Of a stretch of 64,000 nucleotides of DNA, positions 18,588-27,354 are shown piece by piece; position 1 is the first letter of the stretch; each line of letters begins with the position of its first letter. The stretch comes from DAHVFK01 sp035310985 (GTDB taxonomy: Bacteria; Pseudomonadota; Gammaproteobacteria; Burkholderiales; SG8-39): contig DATGDH010000072.1 in NCBI GenBank assembly GCA_035310985.1, positions 1 through 64,000 on the forward strand. Direction: 5' to 3'. A program made the position numbers and the translations under genes. The notes beneath the pieces were generated by a model. The model made no database searches. It was not told where the DNA came from and saw only the letters and a program-made list of their open reading frames with translations.

Positions 18588-19697
18588 ATGTCCGACATCG
18601 CCGCGCTTCACAAGCTCAAGCCCGCCGCCGCGCAACTGCCGGTGGCGTGGTATTTCGACCCGGGAATCTTCGCCCAGGAGAAGAAGTCGGTGTTCGAGGC
18701 CGGGCCGAACTACGTAGGCCACGAGCTCATGGTGCCGAACTCGGGCGATTTCCATACGCTCGCGCAGCTCGACCACGCCAAGATGCTGGTGCGAAACGAA
18801 AACGGGGTCGAGCTGCTGTCCAACGTCTGCCGCCACCGCCAGTCGATCATGCTCGAAGGCCGCGGCAACGTCGCGAACATCGTCTGTCCGCTACACCGCT
18901 GGACCTACGACCTGAAAGGCGAGTTACTCGGGGCGCCCCAGTTTCCCGAGAGCCCCTGCGTGCGCCTCGCCTCGACGCCGCTCGCGCGCTGGAACGGGCT
19001 GCTGTTTGCCGGCCCGCACGATCCGCGCGCCGAGCTCGCGGCGTTGCCGCTCGCTGCCGACTTCGATTTCTCCGGCTACGTGCTCGACAAGGTGGCGATC
19101 GAGGACTACGCGGTCAACTGGAAGACGTTCCTCGAGGTCTACCTGGAGCTGTATCACGTCGAGCCGTTCCACCCCGGCCTGTCGAACTTCGCCGATGTCG
19201 GCAACTTCCGCATCCAGTACGGCGAGAACTGGTCGCTGCAGGTGATGGGCGCCAAGGCAGGACTGCTCAAGCCCGGCACGCCGGCCTACGACAAGTGGCA
19301 GCGCGCCTGCCTGGCGCGGCTGGAAAGCAGGACGCCGAAGTACGGCGCCCTGTGGATGACCCTGTACCCAAACGTCATGCTCGAGTGGTACCCGAACGTG
19401 CTGGTGGTCTCCACGGCGATCCCGCGCTCGCCCACGCTGACCACGAACGTGGTCGAGTTCTATTACCCCGAGGAGATCGCGCTGTTCGAGCGCGAGTTCG
19501 TGGAAGCCGAGCAGGCCGCCTACATGGAAACCGCGATCGAGGATGGCGAGTTGTGTGCGCGCATCGAGCGCGGCCGCCGCGCGCTGTACGAGCAGGGCCT
19601 GGAGGACGCCGGGCCGTATCAGTCGCCGATGGAGGACACGATGCTGCACTTTCACGAGTGGCTGCGCGCGCGCCTCGGGCGGCCGGCCGCGAAGTAG
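18588..19697 (+). CDS. Rieske [2Fe-2S] aromatic-ring-hydroxylating oxygenase, alpha-subunit type
   Basis: 369 aa. The Rieske cluster ligands are C81/H83 and C100/H103 (CRHRQS...CPLHRW). The mononuclear iron site has H190 and H195 in ELYHVEPFH, with E187 taking the usual bridging acid position. It needs an electron-transfer partner not encoded nearby, and the substrate is unknown. Divergent from xseB, with a TAAAAT -10-like box at 18555. I recall the same oxygenase beside xseB-ispA-dxs in other betaproteobacteria, which argues for a conserved housekeeping-like role. Confidence 0.88.
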   Translation: MSDIAALHKLKPAAAQLPVAWYFDPGIFAQEKKSVFEAGPNYVGHELMVPNSGDFHTLAQLDHAKMLVRNENGVELLSNVCRHRQSIMLEGRGNVANIVCPLHRWTYDLKGELLGAPQFPESPCVRLASTPLARWNGLLFAGPHDPRAELAALPLAADFDFSGYVLDKVAIEDYAVNWKTFLEVYLELYHVEPFHPGLSNFADVGNFRIQYGENWSLQVMGAKAGLLKPGTPAYDKWQRACLARLESRTPKYGALWMTLYPNVMLEWYPNVLVVSTAIPRSPTLTTNVVEFYYPEEIALFEREFVEAEQAAYMETAIEDGELCARIERGRRALYEQGLEDAGPYQSPMEDTMLHFHEWLRARLGRPAAK

Positions 19698-19698
19698 C

Positions 19699-20541
19699 GT
19701 GGCGCACGCCACGCTCGTCTCCACCGCCGAACTGGCGCGCCATCCCGAGTGGCGTGTGTTCGACTGCCGCCACGATCTGGCCAAGCCATATCTCGGCGAG
19801 CAGCAGTACGCCCACGCACACATTCGCGGCGCGCTGTTCGCGCACCTCGATCGCGACCTGTCCGCCCGGCCGAGCGGCAGCAACGGGCGCCACCCGCTGC
19901 CGGACCCCGCGGCCTTCGCCGCGTGGCTCGGCCGGCAAGGCCTGCGGGCAGATGACCAGGTGATCGCCTACGACGCGAACAACGGCGCGATGGCCTCTCG
20001 GCTTTGGTGGATGCTGCGCTGGGTGGGCCACGAAGCCGTCGCGGTGCTCGACGGCGGGCTCGCCAAGTGGCTCGAGGAAGAGCGCGCGGTCACCGCCGAA
20101 GTGCCCGCCTTCGCCGCCACGCAATACGTCGCACGCCCGCGGCCCGCGCTGCGGGCGGACGTCGAATACGTCGAGCAGCGCCTGGACTCCCCCGGCATGC
20201 TGCTGGTGGACGCGCGCGCGCCGGCCCGCTTTCGCGGCGAGGCCGAGCCGATCGATCCGGTCGCCGGCCGCATACCCGGTGCGCTGAACCGCTTCAACGG
20301 CGACAACCTCACGCCAGACGGCACCTTCAAAGCGCCCGAAGCGCTGAAGAAGGAATTCGGCACGCTGCTGGGCGATCGCGATCCCGCCGAGGTCGTCCAT
20401 TACTGCGGTTCGGGCGTCGCCGCCTGCCACAACCTGCTGGCGATGGAGATCGCCGGCTTTTCCGGCTCGCGCGTCTACGCCGGATCGTGGAGTGAATGGA
20501 TTGCCGAGGTCCGGCGCCCACGGGCGAAAGGCCAGGCATAG
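19699..20541 (+). CDS. Two-domain rhodanese sulfurtransferase (SseA-like)
   Basis: 280 aa, GTG start two bases after the oxygenase stop. Two rhodanese domains: residues 1-135, where the active cysteine is absent (IAYDANNGAMASRLWW), and 155-275 with catalytic Cys236 in HYCGSGVAACHN. The CGSGV loop is nearer the 3-mercaptopyruvate sulfurtransferase type than the CRxGxR thiosulfate type. Transfers sulfane sulfur to thiols or cyanide. Confidence 0.88.
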   Translation: MAHATLVSTAELARHPEWRVFDCRHDLAKPYLGEQQYAHAHIRGALFAHLDRDLSARPSGSNGRHPLPDPAAFAAWLGRQGLRADDQVIAYDANNGAMASRLWWMLRWVGHEAVAVLDGGLAKWLEEERAVTAEVPAFAATQYVARPRPALRADVEYVEQRLDSPGMLLVDARAPARFRGEAEPIDPVAGRIPGALNRFNGDNLTPDGTFKAPEALKKEFGTLLGDRDPAEVVHYCGSGVAACHNLLAMEIAGFSGSRVYAGSWSEWIAEVRRPRAKGQA

Positions 20542-20906
20542 CCGCGGACGCGCTGCTCGTCGCGCATTTCCTGGTCGCCGCCTTCGTCACCGGCGGCTTG
20601 CCGCTGGTGTGGCTCGGCGCCGCAGTGGGCTGGCGTTGGGTGCGCAACTGGTGGTTCCGCACGCTTCACCTGGCGGCGATCGTAGTCATCGCGCTGGAAG
20701 GCCTCGCCGGCATCGCCTGCCCCTTGACCATCTGGGAAGACCTGCTGCGCGGCGGACTGCGGCCGCAGTCCTTCGTCGCGCGCTGGGTGGCGCGGCTGCT
20801 CTACTACGATGCGCCCGAGTGGCTGTTCGCCTCCCTGTACCTCGCCTGGGCGGCGGCGACGCTCCTCACGCTAAGGCTCGTGCCGCCCAGGCGAAGAGCT
20901 GCCTGA
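20496..20906 (+). CDS. DUF2784-like small membrane protein
   Basis: 136 aa with four hydrophobic segments (ALLVAHFLVAAFVTGGLPLVWLG; TLHLAAIVVIALEGLAGI; WLFASLYLAWAAATLL). The CPLTIWEDLLR motif and the WLF end match DUF2784. Function unknown. ATG at 20496 is the only standard start and lies 46 bp inside the sulfurtransferase gene; the true start could be slightly later at a non-ATG codon. The 3' end overlaps the convergent hydrolase gene by 41 bp. Confidence 0.78.
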   Translation: MDCRGPAPTGERPGIAADALLVAHFLVAAFVTGGLPLVWLGAAVGWRWVRNWWFRTLHLAAIVVIALEGLAGIACPLTIWEDLLRGGLRPQSFVARWVARLLYYDAPEWLFASLYLAWAAATLLTLRLVPPRRRAA

Positions 20907-21762
20907 AGACCTCCTCGCGCACCTCTGCGCGCGACAGCACCAGGTCGTGCAGGCCGCCGGGAAAGCCGAGCACCGCCACATGTGCGCCGAGCGTGCGGCT
21001 CCAGCGCGCGATTTGCCGCCAATCGAGCACGATGTCCGCCTCGTCGGAGTGCATCGCGAGCACCGGCAGCTCGAGCGCGAGGCCTGCGCGCACGCGCGCG
21101 TGCGCGTCGGCGATTGCGGCCAGCCAGCCGTAATAGGCGGGGAAGCCCTCGACAGGCTTCAAGCGCAGGTCGAAGTCCCATTCGCCGCTGTAGTCCCGGT
21201 GCAGGCTCTCGGCGTACTGCGGCCGCAGCGCGTGCGGATTGTTCAGGAACGGCCTGCGCCGTCCGAGGGCGATCGCCACGCGCAGCTGGAGCCGGGCGAG
21301 GCCGCGCGCGTTGAATTCGAAGAAGGGGCTGTTCAGCCACAGCGCACGCAGTTGGTCGCGGCGCTCGCCTTGCGCGGCATACAACGCGCAGACCAGGCCG
21401 CCGGTCGAATGGCCGGCGAGCAGGACCGGCGCCCCGATTTCCGCGAGCGCGCGGGTGATCTCCGGATAGTACTCGTCCAGCCGCATGCAAAAGCACGGAT
21501 GCTGGTGCGGCAACAGCGAGCGGCCGTGCTTGCGCAGATCGAGCGCATAGAACGCGTAGCCTTCCTGCGCGACGCGCAGCGCCATGTGGCGCTGGAAGAA
21601 ATAGTCGACGAAGCCGTGCACGTAGAGCACCGTGCCGCGCGGGGTACGGCCCGCCGGCAGGCGCACCAGTGTCGCCACCACCGCGCCGTCGTAGTCGGGC
21701 GCGAATTCGAGGATCTTCGCCTGGAAGCCTTCGAGCAGCGCGTCCGGTTGCCAGTCACTCAT
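20866..21762 (-). CDS. Alpha/beta hydrolase (lysophospholipase/monoacylglycerol lipase-like)
   Basis: 298 aa. Oxyanion HG at 49-50 (VLYVHGFVDYFFQRHMA), nucleophile Ser119 in AGHSTGG, acid in MHSDEADIV, catalytic His in GGLHDL near the end. The DLRKHGRS motif is typical of the PldB/YbaC-type Hydrolase_4 family, which cleaves lysophospholipids or monoglycerides. The start overlaps the queG stop by eight bases. No signal peptide, so cytoplasmic. Confidence 0.87.
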   Translation of the reverse strand: MSDWQPDALLEGFQAKILEFAPDYDGAVVATLVRLPAGRTPRGTVLYVHGFVDYFFQRHMALRVAQEGYAFYALDLRKHGRSLLPHQHPCFCMRLDEYYPEITRALAEIGAPVLLAGHSTGGLVCALYAAQGERRDQLRALWLNSPFFEFNARGLARLQLRVAIALGRRRPFLNNPHALRPQYAESLHRDYSGEWDFDLRLKPVEGFPAYYGWLAAIADAHARVRAGLALELPVLAMHSDEADIVLDWRQIARWSRTLGAHVAVLGFPGGLHDLVLSRAEVREEVFRQLFAWAARALA

Positions 21763-22795
21763 GGCGCGACAGCGCCCAGGCGACATGCTCGCGCACCAGC
21801 GCGGAGGAATGAGCGGCGCGCGCGCGCAGCGCGGCCAGCACTTCGGGCGAGCCGGGCGCGTTGCCCAGGCCGACCGCCAGGTTGCGCAGCCAGCGCTCGT
21901 AGCCGATGCGCCGGATCGCCGAGCCGCGCATGCGCTCGTCGAACTCCTGCTCGCTCCAGGCGAACAGCTCTACCAGCGTCGCCCGGTCGAGGCCATTGCG
22001 CACGCGAAAGTCCTCCTCCTGCGAAATCCTGGCGAAGCCGTTCCAGGGGCACACCAACTGGCAATCGTCGCAGCCGTACACGCGATTGCCGATGAGCGGG
22101 CGCAGCTCCGACGGGATCGTACCCTTCAGCTCGATCGTCAGATACGAGATGCAGCGCCGCGCGTCGAGGCGGTAGGGAGCGCGGATCGCCTGCGTGGGGC
22201 AGATGTCCAGGCACTTCGTGCAGCGGCCGCAATGCTCCGTGGCCGGTGCGTCGACCGGCAGCGGGAGGTCGCAGTAGATGTCCCCCAGGAAGAACCACGA
22301 GCCCGCCTCGCGCGACAGGAGCAGCGTGTGCTTTCCGCGCCAGCCGATGCCCGCGCGCGCCGCGAGCTCGACTTCCATCACCGGCGCGGAGTCGGCGAAC
22401 ACGCGGTAGCGGAAATCTCCCGCGGCCTCGCGCATGCGGTCGGCCAGCCGCTGCAGGCGCGTGCGCAGCAGCTTGTGGTAGTCGCGCCCGCGCGCATAGC
22501 GCGCCACGTAGGCGCGGCGCCCATCGCCGAGCGCGGGCCACTCGTCCTCGAGCGAGCCCGCGTAGTCCATGCGGCAGCTGATCACGCGCTGCGTGCCGGG
22601 CACGAGCTCGGCCGCTCGCGTACGGAGCGCGGCGTGCCGCGCCATATAATCCATCTCGCCGTGCCAGCCGAGCGCGAGCCACTCGGCGAGCCGGCCCTCG
22701 GCCTGCGCCAGATCGGCATCCGCGATGCCGACTGCCTGAAAGCCGAGCTCGCCGCCCCACTGCTTGATGCGCGCGCCAAGCGCGTGGTAGTCCAT
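21755..22795 (-). CDS. queG: Epoxyqueuosine reductase
   Basis: 346 aa. Cobalamin- and Fe-S-dependent enzyme performing the last step of queuosine synthesis in tRNA wobble position 34. Two ferredoxin-like 4Fe-4S sets: C189/C192/C195/C199 in CGRCTKCLDICP, and C215 with C242/C245/C249 in GCDDCQLVCP. The catalytic acid region is RVFADSAPVMEVELA. Divergent from tsaE with their start codons sharing two bases, an arrangement seen in many proteobacteria. Confidence 0.95.
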   Translation of the reverse strand: MDYHALGARIKQWGGELGFQAVGIADADLAQAEGRLAEWLALGWHGEMDYMARHAALRTRAAELVPGTQRVISCRMDYAGSLEDEWPALGDGRRAYVARYARGRDYHKLLRTRLQRLADRMREAAGDFRYRVFADSAPVMEVELAARAGIGWRGKHTLLLSREAGSWFFLGDIYCDLPLPVDAPATEHCGRCTKCLDICPTQAIRAPYRLDARRCISYLTIELKGTIPSELRPLIGNRVYGCDDCQLVCPWNGFARISQEEDFRVRNGLDRATLVELFAWSEQEFDERMRGSAIRRIGYERWLRNLAVGLGNAPGSPEVLAALRARAAHSSALVREHVAWALSRHE

Positions 22796-23279
22796 GACCC
22801 CGATGATGACCGAAGAGCTCGCTCTGCCGGACGCCGCGGCGACCCGCAGGCTCGGCGCGGCGCTTGCCGCGGGCATCGCGCCCGGGCGGGTGCTTTACCT
22901 TTCGGGCGACCTTGGATCCGGAAAAACGACGCTTGTTCAAGGACTTCTAAGTGAACTGGGCGTCGCGGGACGGGTCAAGAGCCCGACCTATTCTCTGGTT
23001 GAACATTATGAGCTTTCGAGCATAAACTTGTATCACTTTGATTTCTATCGATTCACGAATCGATCAGAATGGGAAGCCTCGGGATTTCGGGACTATTTCA
23101 CGCCTGCGACGACCTGCGTCGTCGAGTGGCCCGAACGCGCCGTCGGCCTGCTCGCTGCGCCGGACCTGGAGGTCCGTCTCGCGTACGCGGGCAGCGGGCG
23201 CTGCGCACGCCTCACCCCCTACTCGACGCTCGGTCGCGAGTGGCTTACCGCTGCTTTGAAGCGCTGGTCGCAGGCCTGA
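22794..23279 (+). CDS. tsaE: tRNA threonylcarbamoyladenosine ATPase TsaE
   Basis: 161 aa (or 158 if the ATG at 22803 is used). Works with TsaB/TsaD in t6A37 synthesis. Walker A GDLGSGKTT (38-46), then the conserved SPTYSLVEHY and LYHFDFYR stretches and VVEWPERA. Bases 22988-23100 inside the gene use A/T-ending codons (TAT, TCT, GTT, CAT, ATA, TTT, CGA, TCA) and look near 40% GC, unlike everything around them. The 3' end overlaps amiC by 40 bp. Confidence 0.94.
   Translation: MTPMMTEELALPDAAATRRLGAALAAGIAPGRVLYLSGDLGSGKTTLVQGLLSELGVAGRVKSPTYSLVEHYELSSINLYHFDFYRFTNRSEWEASGFRDYFTPATTCVVEWPERAVGLLAAPDLEVRLAYAGSGRCARLTPYSTLGREWLTAALKRWSQA
23047..23064. repeat. Perfect 8-bp inverted repeat inside tsaE
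   Basis: ATCGATTC (23047-23054), AC, GAATCGAT (23057-23064), in the low-GC part of tsaE. It could be chance or a binding site; no function is claimed. Confidence 0.4.
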
Positions 23280-24451
23280 GCGCCCTCGCGCTGCAATGCG
23301 CCGCGTCACCGGCGATTGCGGGCGAAGCCGTCTCCTCGGCCCGCATCTGGCCGGCGCGCGACTACACGCGCCTCGCCCTCGAATCCAAGGCGCCTCTCAA
23401 GTTCCACCTGTTTAGTCTCGCGCACCCGGACCGGCTGGTGCTCGACCTGGAGGGGGTCGAACCCGGCGAGGCGCTGAACGCGCTCGAGGGCAAGGTAAGC
23501 AGCGACGACCCCTACATCGGCAAGCTGCGCGTCGCACGCAACCGTCCGGGCGTGGTACGCCTGGTGCTGGATCTCAAATCCGAGGTCAAGCCGCAGGTGT
23601 TCACGCTCAAGCCGATCGGGGAATACGGCTACCGGCTGGTGCTCGACGTCTATCCGCGCGTGGCCGAAGACCCGCTGCTGACGCTGATCGAATCGGACAG
23701 CAAGACCACGCCGGCGTACAAGGACGGCGAGGTGTCGCGCCTGGCGACCATCGTGATCGACCCCGGCCACGGCGGCGAGGATCCCGGTGCCAGGGGGCGT
23801 CACGGCACCTACGAGAAGAACGTGACGCTGATGATCGCGCGCCGCCTGAAGAAGTTGATCGACGCCGAGCCGGGCATGCGCGCCATGCTGACGCGCGACG
23901 GCGACTACTACCTGTCGCTCGCTGCGCGCGTGGAGAAGGCGCGGCGCGTGAAGGCAGACCTGTTCGTCTCCATCCACGCAGACGCCTTCGTGCAGCCGTA
24001 CGCGCGCGGCTCTTCGGTGTTCGCGCTCTCCGAGCGGCGCGCGACCTCCGAGGCGGCGCGCTGGCTCGCTAAGAGCGAGAACGATGCCGATCTCATCGGC
24101 GGCGTCAACCTGGATGTCAAGGACCGCTATCTCGCCAAGACGCTGCTCGATCTGTCGCAGACCGCCACGATCGACTACAGCCTGAAGCTCGGCCAATCAG
24201 TGCTCTCCGAACTCGGACGCGTCAACACTCTGCACAGGGCCCACGTCGAGCAGGCGAGCTTCGCCGTCCTCAAGGCGCCCGACGTTCCGTCGATCCTGGT
24301 CGAAACCGCCTTCATCTCCAATCCCCAGGAAGAAAAGCGCCTGACCGACGACGCCTACCAGGACCGCCTGGCGCACGCCATCCTTGCCGGCATCAAGCGC
24401 TACCTCGCCAAGCACCCACCGGAGCCGCAGTCACCTCTGGCGCTCAAGTGA
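23240..24451 (+). CDS. amiC: N-acetylmuramoyl-L-alanine amidase (AmiC/AmiB type)
   Basis: 403 aa from the GTG at 23240, with a signal peptide (residues 6-28, CAASPAIAG). An AMIN septal-targeting domain spans about 30-140 and a zinc Amidase_3 domain about 170-395, with ligands H177 (DPGHGG), E192 (YEKN) and H246 (SIHADAF) and catalytic Glu in LVETAFISN. Cleaves septal peptidoglycan for daughter-cell separation. tsaE-ami is a standard pairing, often followed by mutL, which here lies beyond dedA and ybaK. Confidence 0.92.
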   Translation: MAYRCFEALVAGLSALALQCAASPAIAGEAVSSARIWPARDYTRLALESKAPLKFHLFSLAHPDRLVLDLEGVEPGEALNALEGKVSSDDPYIGKLRVARNRPGVVRLVLDLKSEVKPQVFTLKPIGEYGYRLVLDVYPRVAEDPLLTLIESDSKTTPAYKDGEVSRLATIVIDPGHGGEDPGARGRHGTYEKNVTLMIARRLKKLIDAEPGMRAMLTRDGDYYLSLAARVEKARRVKADLFVSIHADAFVQPYARGSSVFALSERRATSEAARWLAKSENDADLIGGVNLDVKDRYLAKTLLDLSQTATIDYSLKLGQSVLSELGRVNTLHRAHVEQASFAVLKAPDVPSILVETAFISNPQEEKRLTDDAYQDRLAHAILAGIKRYLAKHPPEPQSPLALK

Positions 24452-25078
24452 CACGCGGCGGAGGGCGGCGTAGGCGAGCGGCATGAGCGAGAGCGCGATC
24501 ACGCCCAGGATCGCCAGCGTGAGGTTGTCGCGCACCACCGGCAGATTGCCGAAGAAGTAGCCGGCGGCGACCAGCGACACCACCCAGAGCAGCGCGCCGC
24601 CGAGACTGAAGGCGAGGAACCTCGGGTAGCGCATGCGCCCCACGCCGGCGACGAACGGCACGTAGGTGCGCACGATCGGCAGGAAGCGCGCGATCACCAC
24701 CGTCTTGCCGCCGTGGCGCTCGTAGAACGCCTCGGTATAGGCGAGGTGGCGCCGGTTGAGCCAGCGCGCGTCGGAGGCGCCGAACACGCGCGGCCCCAGC
24801 CAGCGCCCGATCCAGTAATTGACGTTGTCGCCGCACAGCGCGGCGCACACCAGCGTCGCGGCAGCCACTTGCGGCGACATGCCGCCGGTCGCCGCGAGCG
24901 CGCCGACCACGAATATCAGGGAGTCGCCGGGCAGGAAGGGCGTGACCACGAGCCCCGTTTCGCAGAACACGATCGCGAACAGCAGGACGTAGACCCAGGT
25001 GCCGTATGCGGCGAGGAACCCGGCCAGATGCTGATCCAGATGCAGCGCGATATCCGCCAGCGAGCCGAGCCATTCCAT
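24431..25078 (-). CDS. DedA-family membrane protein
   Basis: 215 aa polytopic protein with the family marks FCETGLVVTPFLPGDSLIF, GDNVNYWIGRWLG, FYERHGGKTVVIARFLPIVRTYVPFVAGVGRM and about five to six membrane helices. DedA proteins act in lipid-carrier (undecaprenyl phosphate) and phospholipid recycling and in membrane homeostasis. The 3' end overlaps amiC by 21 bp. The long in-frame upstream extension runs into ybaK and is not coding. Confidence 0.9.
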   Translation of the reverse strand: MEWLGSLADIALHLDQHLAGFLAAYGTWVYVLLFAIVFCETGLVVTPFLPGDSLIFVVGALAATGGMSPQVAAATLVCAALCGDNVNYWIGRWLGPRVFGASDARWLNRRHLAYTEAFYERHGGKTVVIARFLPIVRTYVPFVAGVGRMRYPRFLAFSLGGALLWVVSLVAAGYFFGNLPVVRDNLTLAILGVIALSLMPLAYAALRRVSLERQR

Positions 25079-25104
25079 GACGCAATTGTAGCGGGAGCGG
25101 CGCG

Positions 25105-25110
25105 TATAAT
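25105..25110 (+). promoter_or_regulatory. Perfect -10 box upstream of ybaK-mutL
   Basis: TATAAT at 25105-25110, 23 bp before the ybaK ATG. No convincing -35 is seen at normal spacing (TTGTAG at 25086 is only 13 bp away). Confidence 0.4.
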
Positions 25111-25132
25111 TTGGCGCTTTCCGCGCTTTGTC

Positions 25133-25633
25133 ATGGCCGGCCCAGCACTTCTCTCTCCGAGCGTCGAGCGTGTACGCGCGGCGCTCGCCGCCGCGGGTCA
25201 CGATGCGCGCATCGTCGAGCTGTCGGGGGCAGCGCGCACCGCGCGGGAGGCGGCGCGCTTCCTCGGCTGCGAGCTCGGGCAGATCGCCAATTCGCTCGTC
25301 TTCCGCTGCACCCACTCGGGGGAGCCCCTGCTCGTCATGTCGAGCGGGGCCAATCGCGTCGACGCCGAGCGCCTCGAGGCACTCATCGGCGAGCCGGTCG
25401 GCAAAGCCGACGCCGCGTTCGTGCGCGAGCGCACCGGTTTCGCGATCGGCGGCGTGGCGCCGCTCGGCCATCCGCAGCGGCTGCGCACACTGATCGACCT
25501 CGACCTCGCGCCGCACGGCGAGATCTGGGCCGCGGCGGGCCACCCGCACACCGTATTCCGGCTGAACTTCGACGCGCTCGTGCGCCTGACCGGCGGCGAG
25601 CCGGCCGAGGTCGCGCTGCGTCCTGCGCCGTGA
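25133..25633 (+). CDS. YbaK/EbsC-family aminoacyl-tRNA deacylase-like protein
   Basis: 166 aa single-domain protein. VRAALAAAGHDARIVEL, TAREAARFLGCELGQIANSLVFR and GAPLGHP-like FAIGGVAPLGHP are standard YbaK/ProX editing-domain motifs; such proteins hydrolyse mischarged aminoacyl-tRNAs (for example Cys-tRNAPro). Its stop overlaps the mutL GTG start (GTGA). Confidence 0.88.
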   Translation: MAGPALLSPSVERVRAALAAAGHDARIVELSGAARTAREAARFLGCELGQIANSLVFRCTHSGEPLLVMSSGANRVDAERLEALIGEPVGKADAAFVRERTGFAIGGVAPLGHPQRLRTLIDLDLAPHGEIWAAAGHPHTVFRLNFDALVRLTGGEPAEVALRPAP

Positions 25634-27354
25634 GCTCGATCCGCGTCCTGCCCGAGCTGCTCATCAGCCAGATCGCCGCCGGTGAGGTGGTCGAGCGGCC
25701 CGCCTCGGTGCTCAAGGAGCTGATCGAAAACGCCCTGGACGCGGGTGCGCGCGAGATTGGCGTGACGCTCGAAGAAGGCGGCGTGCGCCGCGTGCAGGTC
25801 GAGGACGACGGCGCAGGCATCGCGCGCGAGGACCTCGCGCTCGCGCTGGCGCGTCACGCGACCAGCAAGATCGCTTCGCTCGGGGACCTCGAGGCGGTCG
25901 CCTCGCTCGGCTTTCGCGGTGAAGCGCTCGCCTCGATCGCGGCGGTAGCGCGCGTCGAGCTCACTTCGCGCGAGAAGGCGGCGCCGCACGCCTACGGCGT
26001 ACGAGCCGAGGGCGGCGCCGCGGACCGGCCCGCACCCGCGGCGCGCGCGCCGGGAACCACGGTGGCAGTGAGCGACCTGTACTTCAACACGCCCGCGCGG
26101 CGCAAGTTCCTGCGCACTGCGGCCACCGAGTTCGGCCACTGCGATGACGTATTCCGCCGCGCGGCGCTCGCCCGCCCGGAGCTCGCCTGGTCGCTCAGGC
26201 ACAATTCCCGGTTCAGCGCGCGGCTCAAGCCGCAGCCGCTCGCCGAGCGTGCGGCGGCCCTGCTCGGGCGCGAGTTCACCGACAGCGCCCTCGCGGTCGA
26301 AGCGCAGGCGGGCGGGCTGCGCTTGAGCGGCCTGGCGGGCAGCCCGCAGGCCGCGCGCAGCCGCGCCGACGCGCAGTTTTTCTACGTCAACGGGCGCTTC
26401 GTGCGCGACCGCCTTCTCGCGCACGCGGCGCGAGAGGCCTGGGCCGAGCTGCTGCACGGCGAGCGCCAGCCCGCCTACGTGCTGTTCCTCGAGCTCGACC
26501 CGCGCGGCGTGGACGTCAACGTGCATCCCGCCAAGACGGAAGTGCGCTTTCGCGAGGCGCGCGCGGTGCACCAGTTCGTGCTGCACGCGCTCAGGCGCGC
26601 GCTCTCGCCAGGCGCCGCCGCGGCGCCGGTCGCGTACGCCGCGCTTGCGCCGGCAAGCGCCGCTCCGGCCCAGGCTGCGCTCGGCATCGAGCAGCCGGTG
26701 GCCGCCTATCAGTCGTTCATCGCCGCCGCCGCGCGGCCCGCGCCGCTCGCGGCAGCCGCCCCGCACGAGGCGCCGCCGCTCGGCTACGCGCTCGCGCAGC
26801 TGCACGGCGTCTACATCCTGGCGCAGAACGAAGCGGGCCTCGTGCTCGTCGACATGCACGCCGCGCACGAGCGCATCGTGTTCGAGCGGCTTAGGCGCTC
26901 GCTCGAGGCGGGCGCGGTGCAGCGCCAGGCGCTGCTCGTGCCAAGCGTGTTCCGCGCCGAAGCGCTGGAAGTCGCGACCGCGGAGGAGAACGCCCCGGCA
27001 CTCGAGCAGCTCGGACTGGAAATAAGCGCCGCGGGGCCGAGCGAGCTGGCGGTGCGCGCGGCGCCCGCCGCGCTCGCCGCGGGCGACGTCGCGGCGCTGG
27101 CGCGCAGTGTACTCGCGGAGTTGCGCGAATACGGCGCCGCGCAGGCGCTCGCCGCGCGGCGCGACGAGCTGCTCGCCGGCATGGCCTGCCACGCCGCAGT
27201 GCGCGCCAACCGCGCGCTCAGCATTCCGGAGATGAATGCACTGCTGCGCGAGATGGAAGCAACCGAACGCTCGGGGAGCTGCAACCACGGGCGGCCGACC
27301 TGGTACCAGCTCACGCTCTCCGACCTGGACAAGCTATTCCTGCGAGGGCGCTAA
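25630..27354 (+). CDS. mutL: DNA mismatch repair protein MutL (endonuclease type)
   Basis: 574 aa, GTG start. The N-terminal GHKL ATPase contains IAAGEVVERPASVLKELIENALDAG, DDGAGI and SLGFRGEALASI. The C-terminal domain carries D408-M-H-A-A-H-E414-R-I-V-F-E419, matching the DQHA(x)2E(x)4E metal site with Met for Gln, and C551-N-H-G-R-P. These mark a nicking MutL, expected where MutH is absent. The linker (about 320-385) is Ala/Pro-rich. Followed immediately by miaA, a conserved pairing. Confidence 0.95.
   Translation: MSSIRVLPELLISQIAAGEVVERPASVLKELIENALDAGAREIGVTLEEGGVRRVQVEDDGAGIAREDLALALARHATSKIASLGDLEAVASLGFRGEALASIAAVARVELTSREKAAPHAYGVRAEGGAADRPAPAARAPGTTVAVSDLYFNTPARRKFLRTAATEFGHCDDVFRRAALARPELAWSLRHNSRFSARLKPQPLAERAAALLGREFTDSALAVEAQAGGLRLSGLAGSPQAARSRADAQFFYVNGRFVRDRLLAHAAREAWAELLHGERQPAYVLFLELDPRGVDVNVHPAKTEVRFREARAVHQFVLHALRRALSPGAAAAPVAYAALAPASAAPAQAALGIEQPVAAYQSFIAAAARPAPLAAAAPHEAPPLGYALAQLHGVYILAQNEAGLVLVDMHAAHERIVFERLRRSLEAGAVQRQALLVPSVFRAEALEVATAEENAPALEQLGLEISAAGPSELAVRAAPAALAAGDVAALARSVLAELREYGAAQALAARRDELLAGMACHAAVRANRALSIPEMNALLREMEATERSGSCNHGRPTWYQLTLSDLDKLFLRGR

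Noticed and set aside
25198..27288. 696-codon minus-strand frame
   Set aside because: Antisense to ybaK and mutL; no motif.
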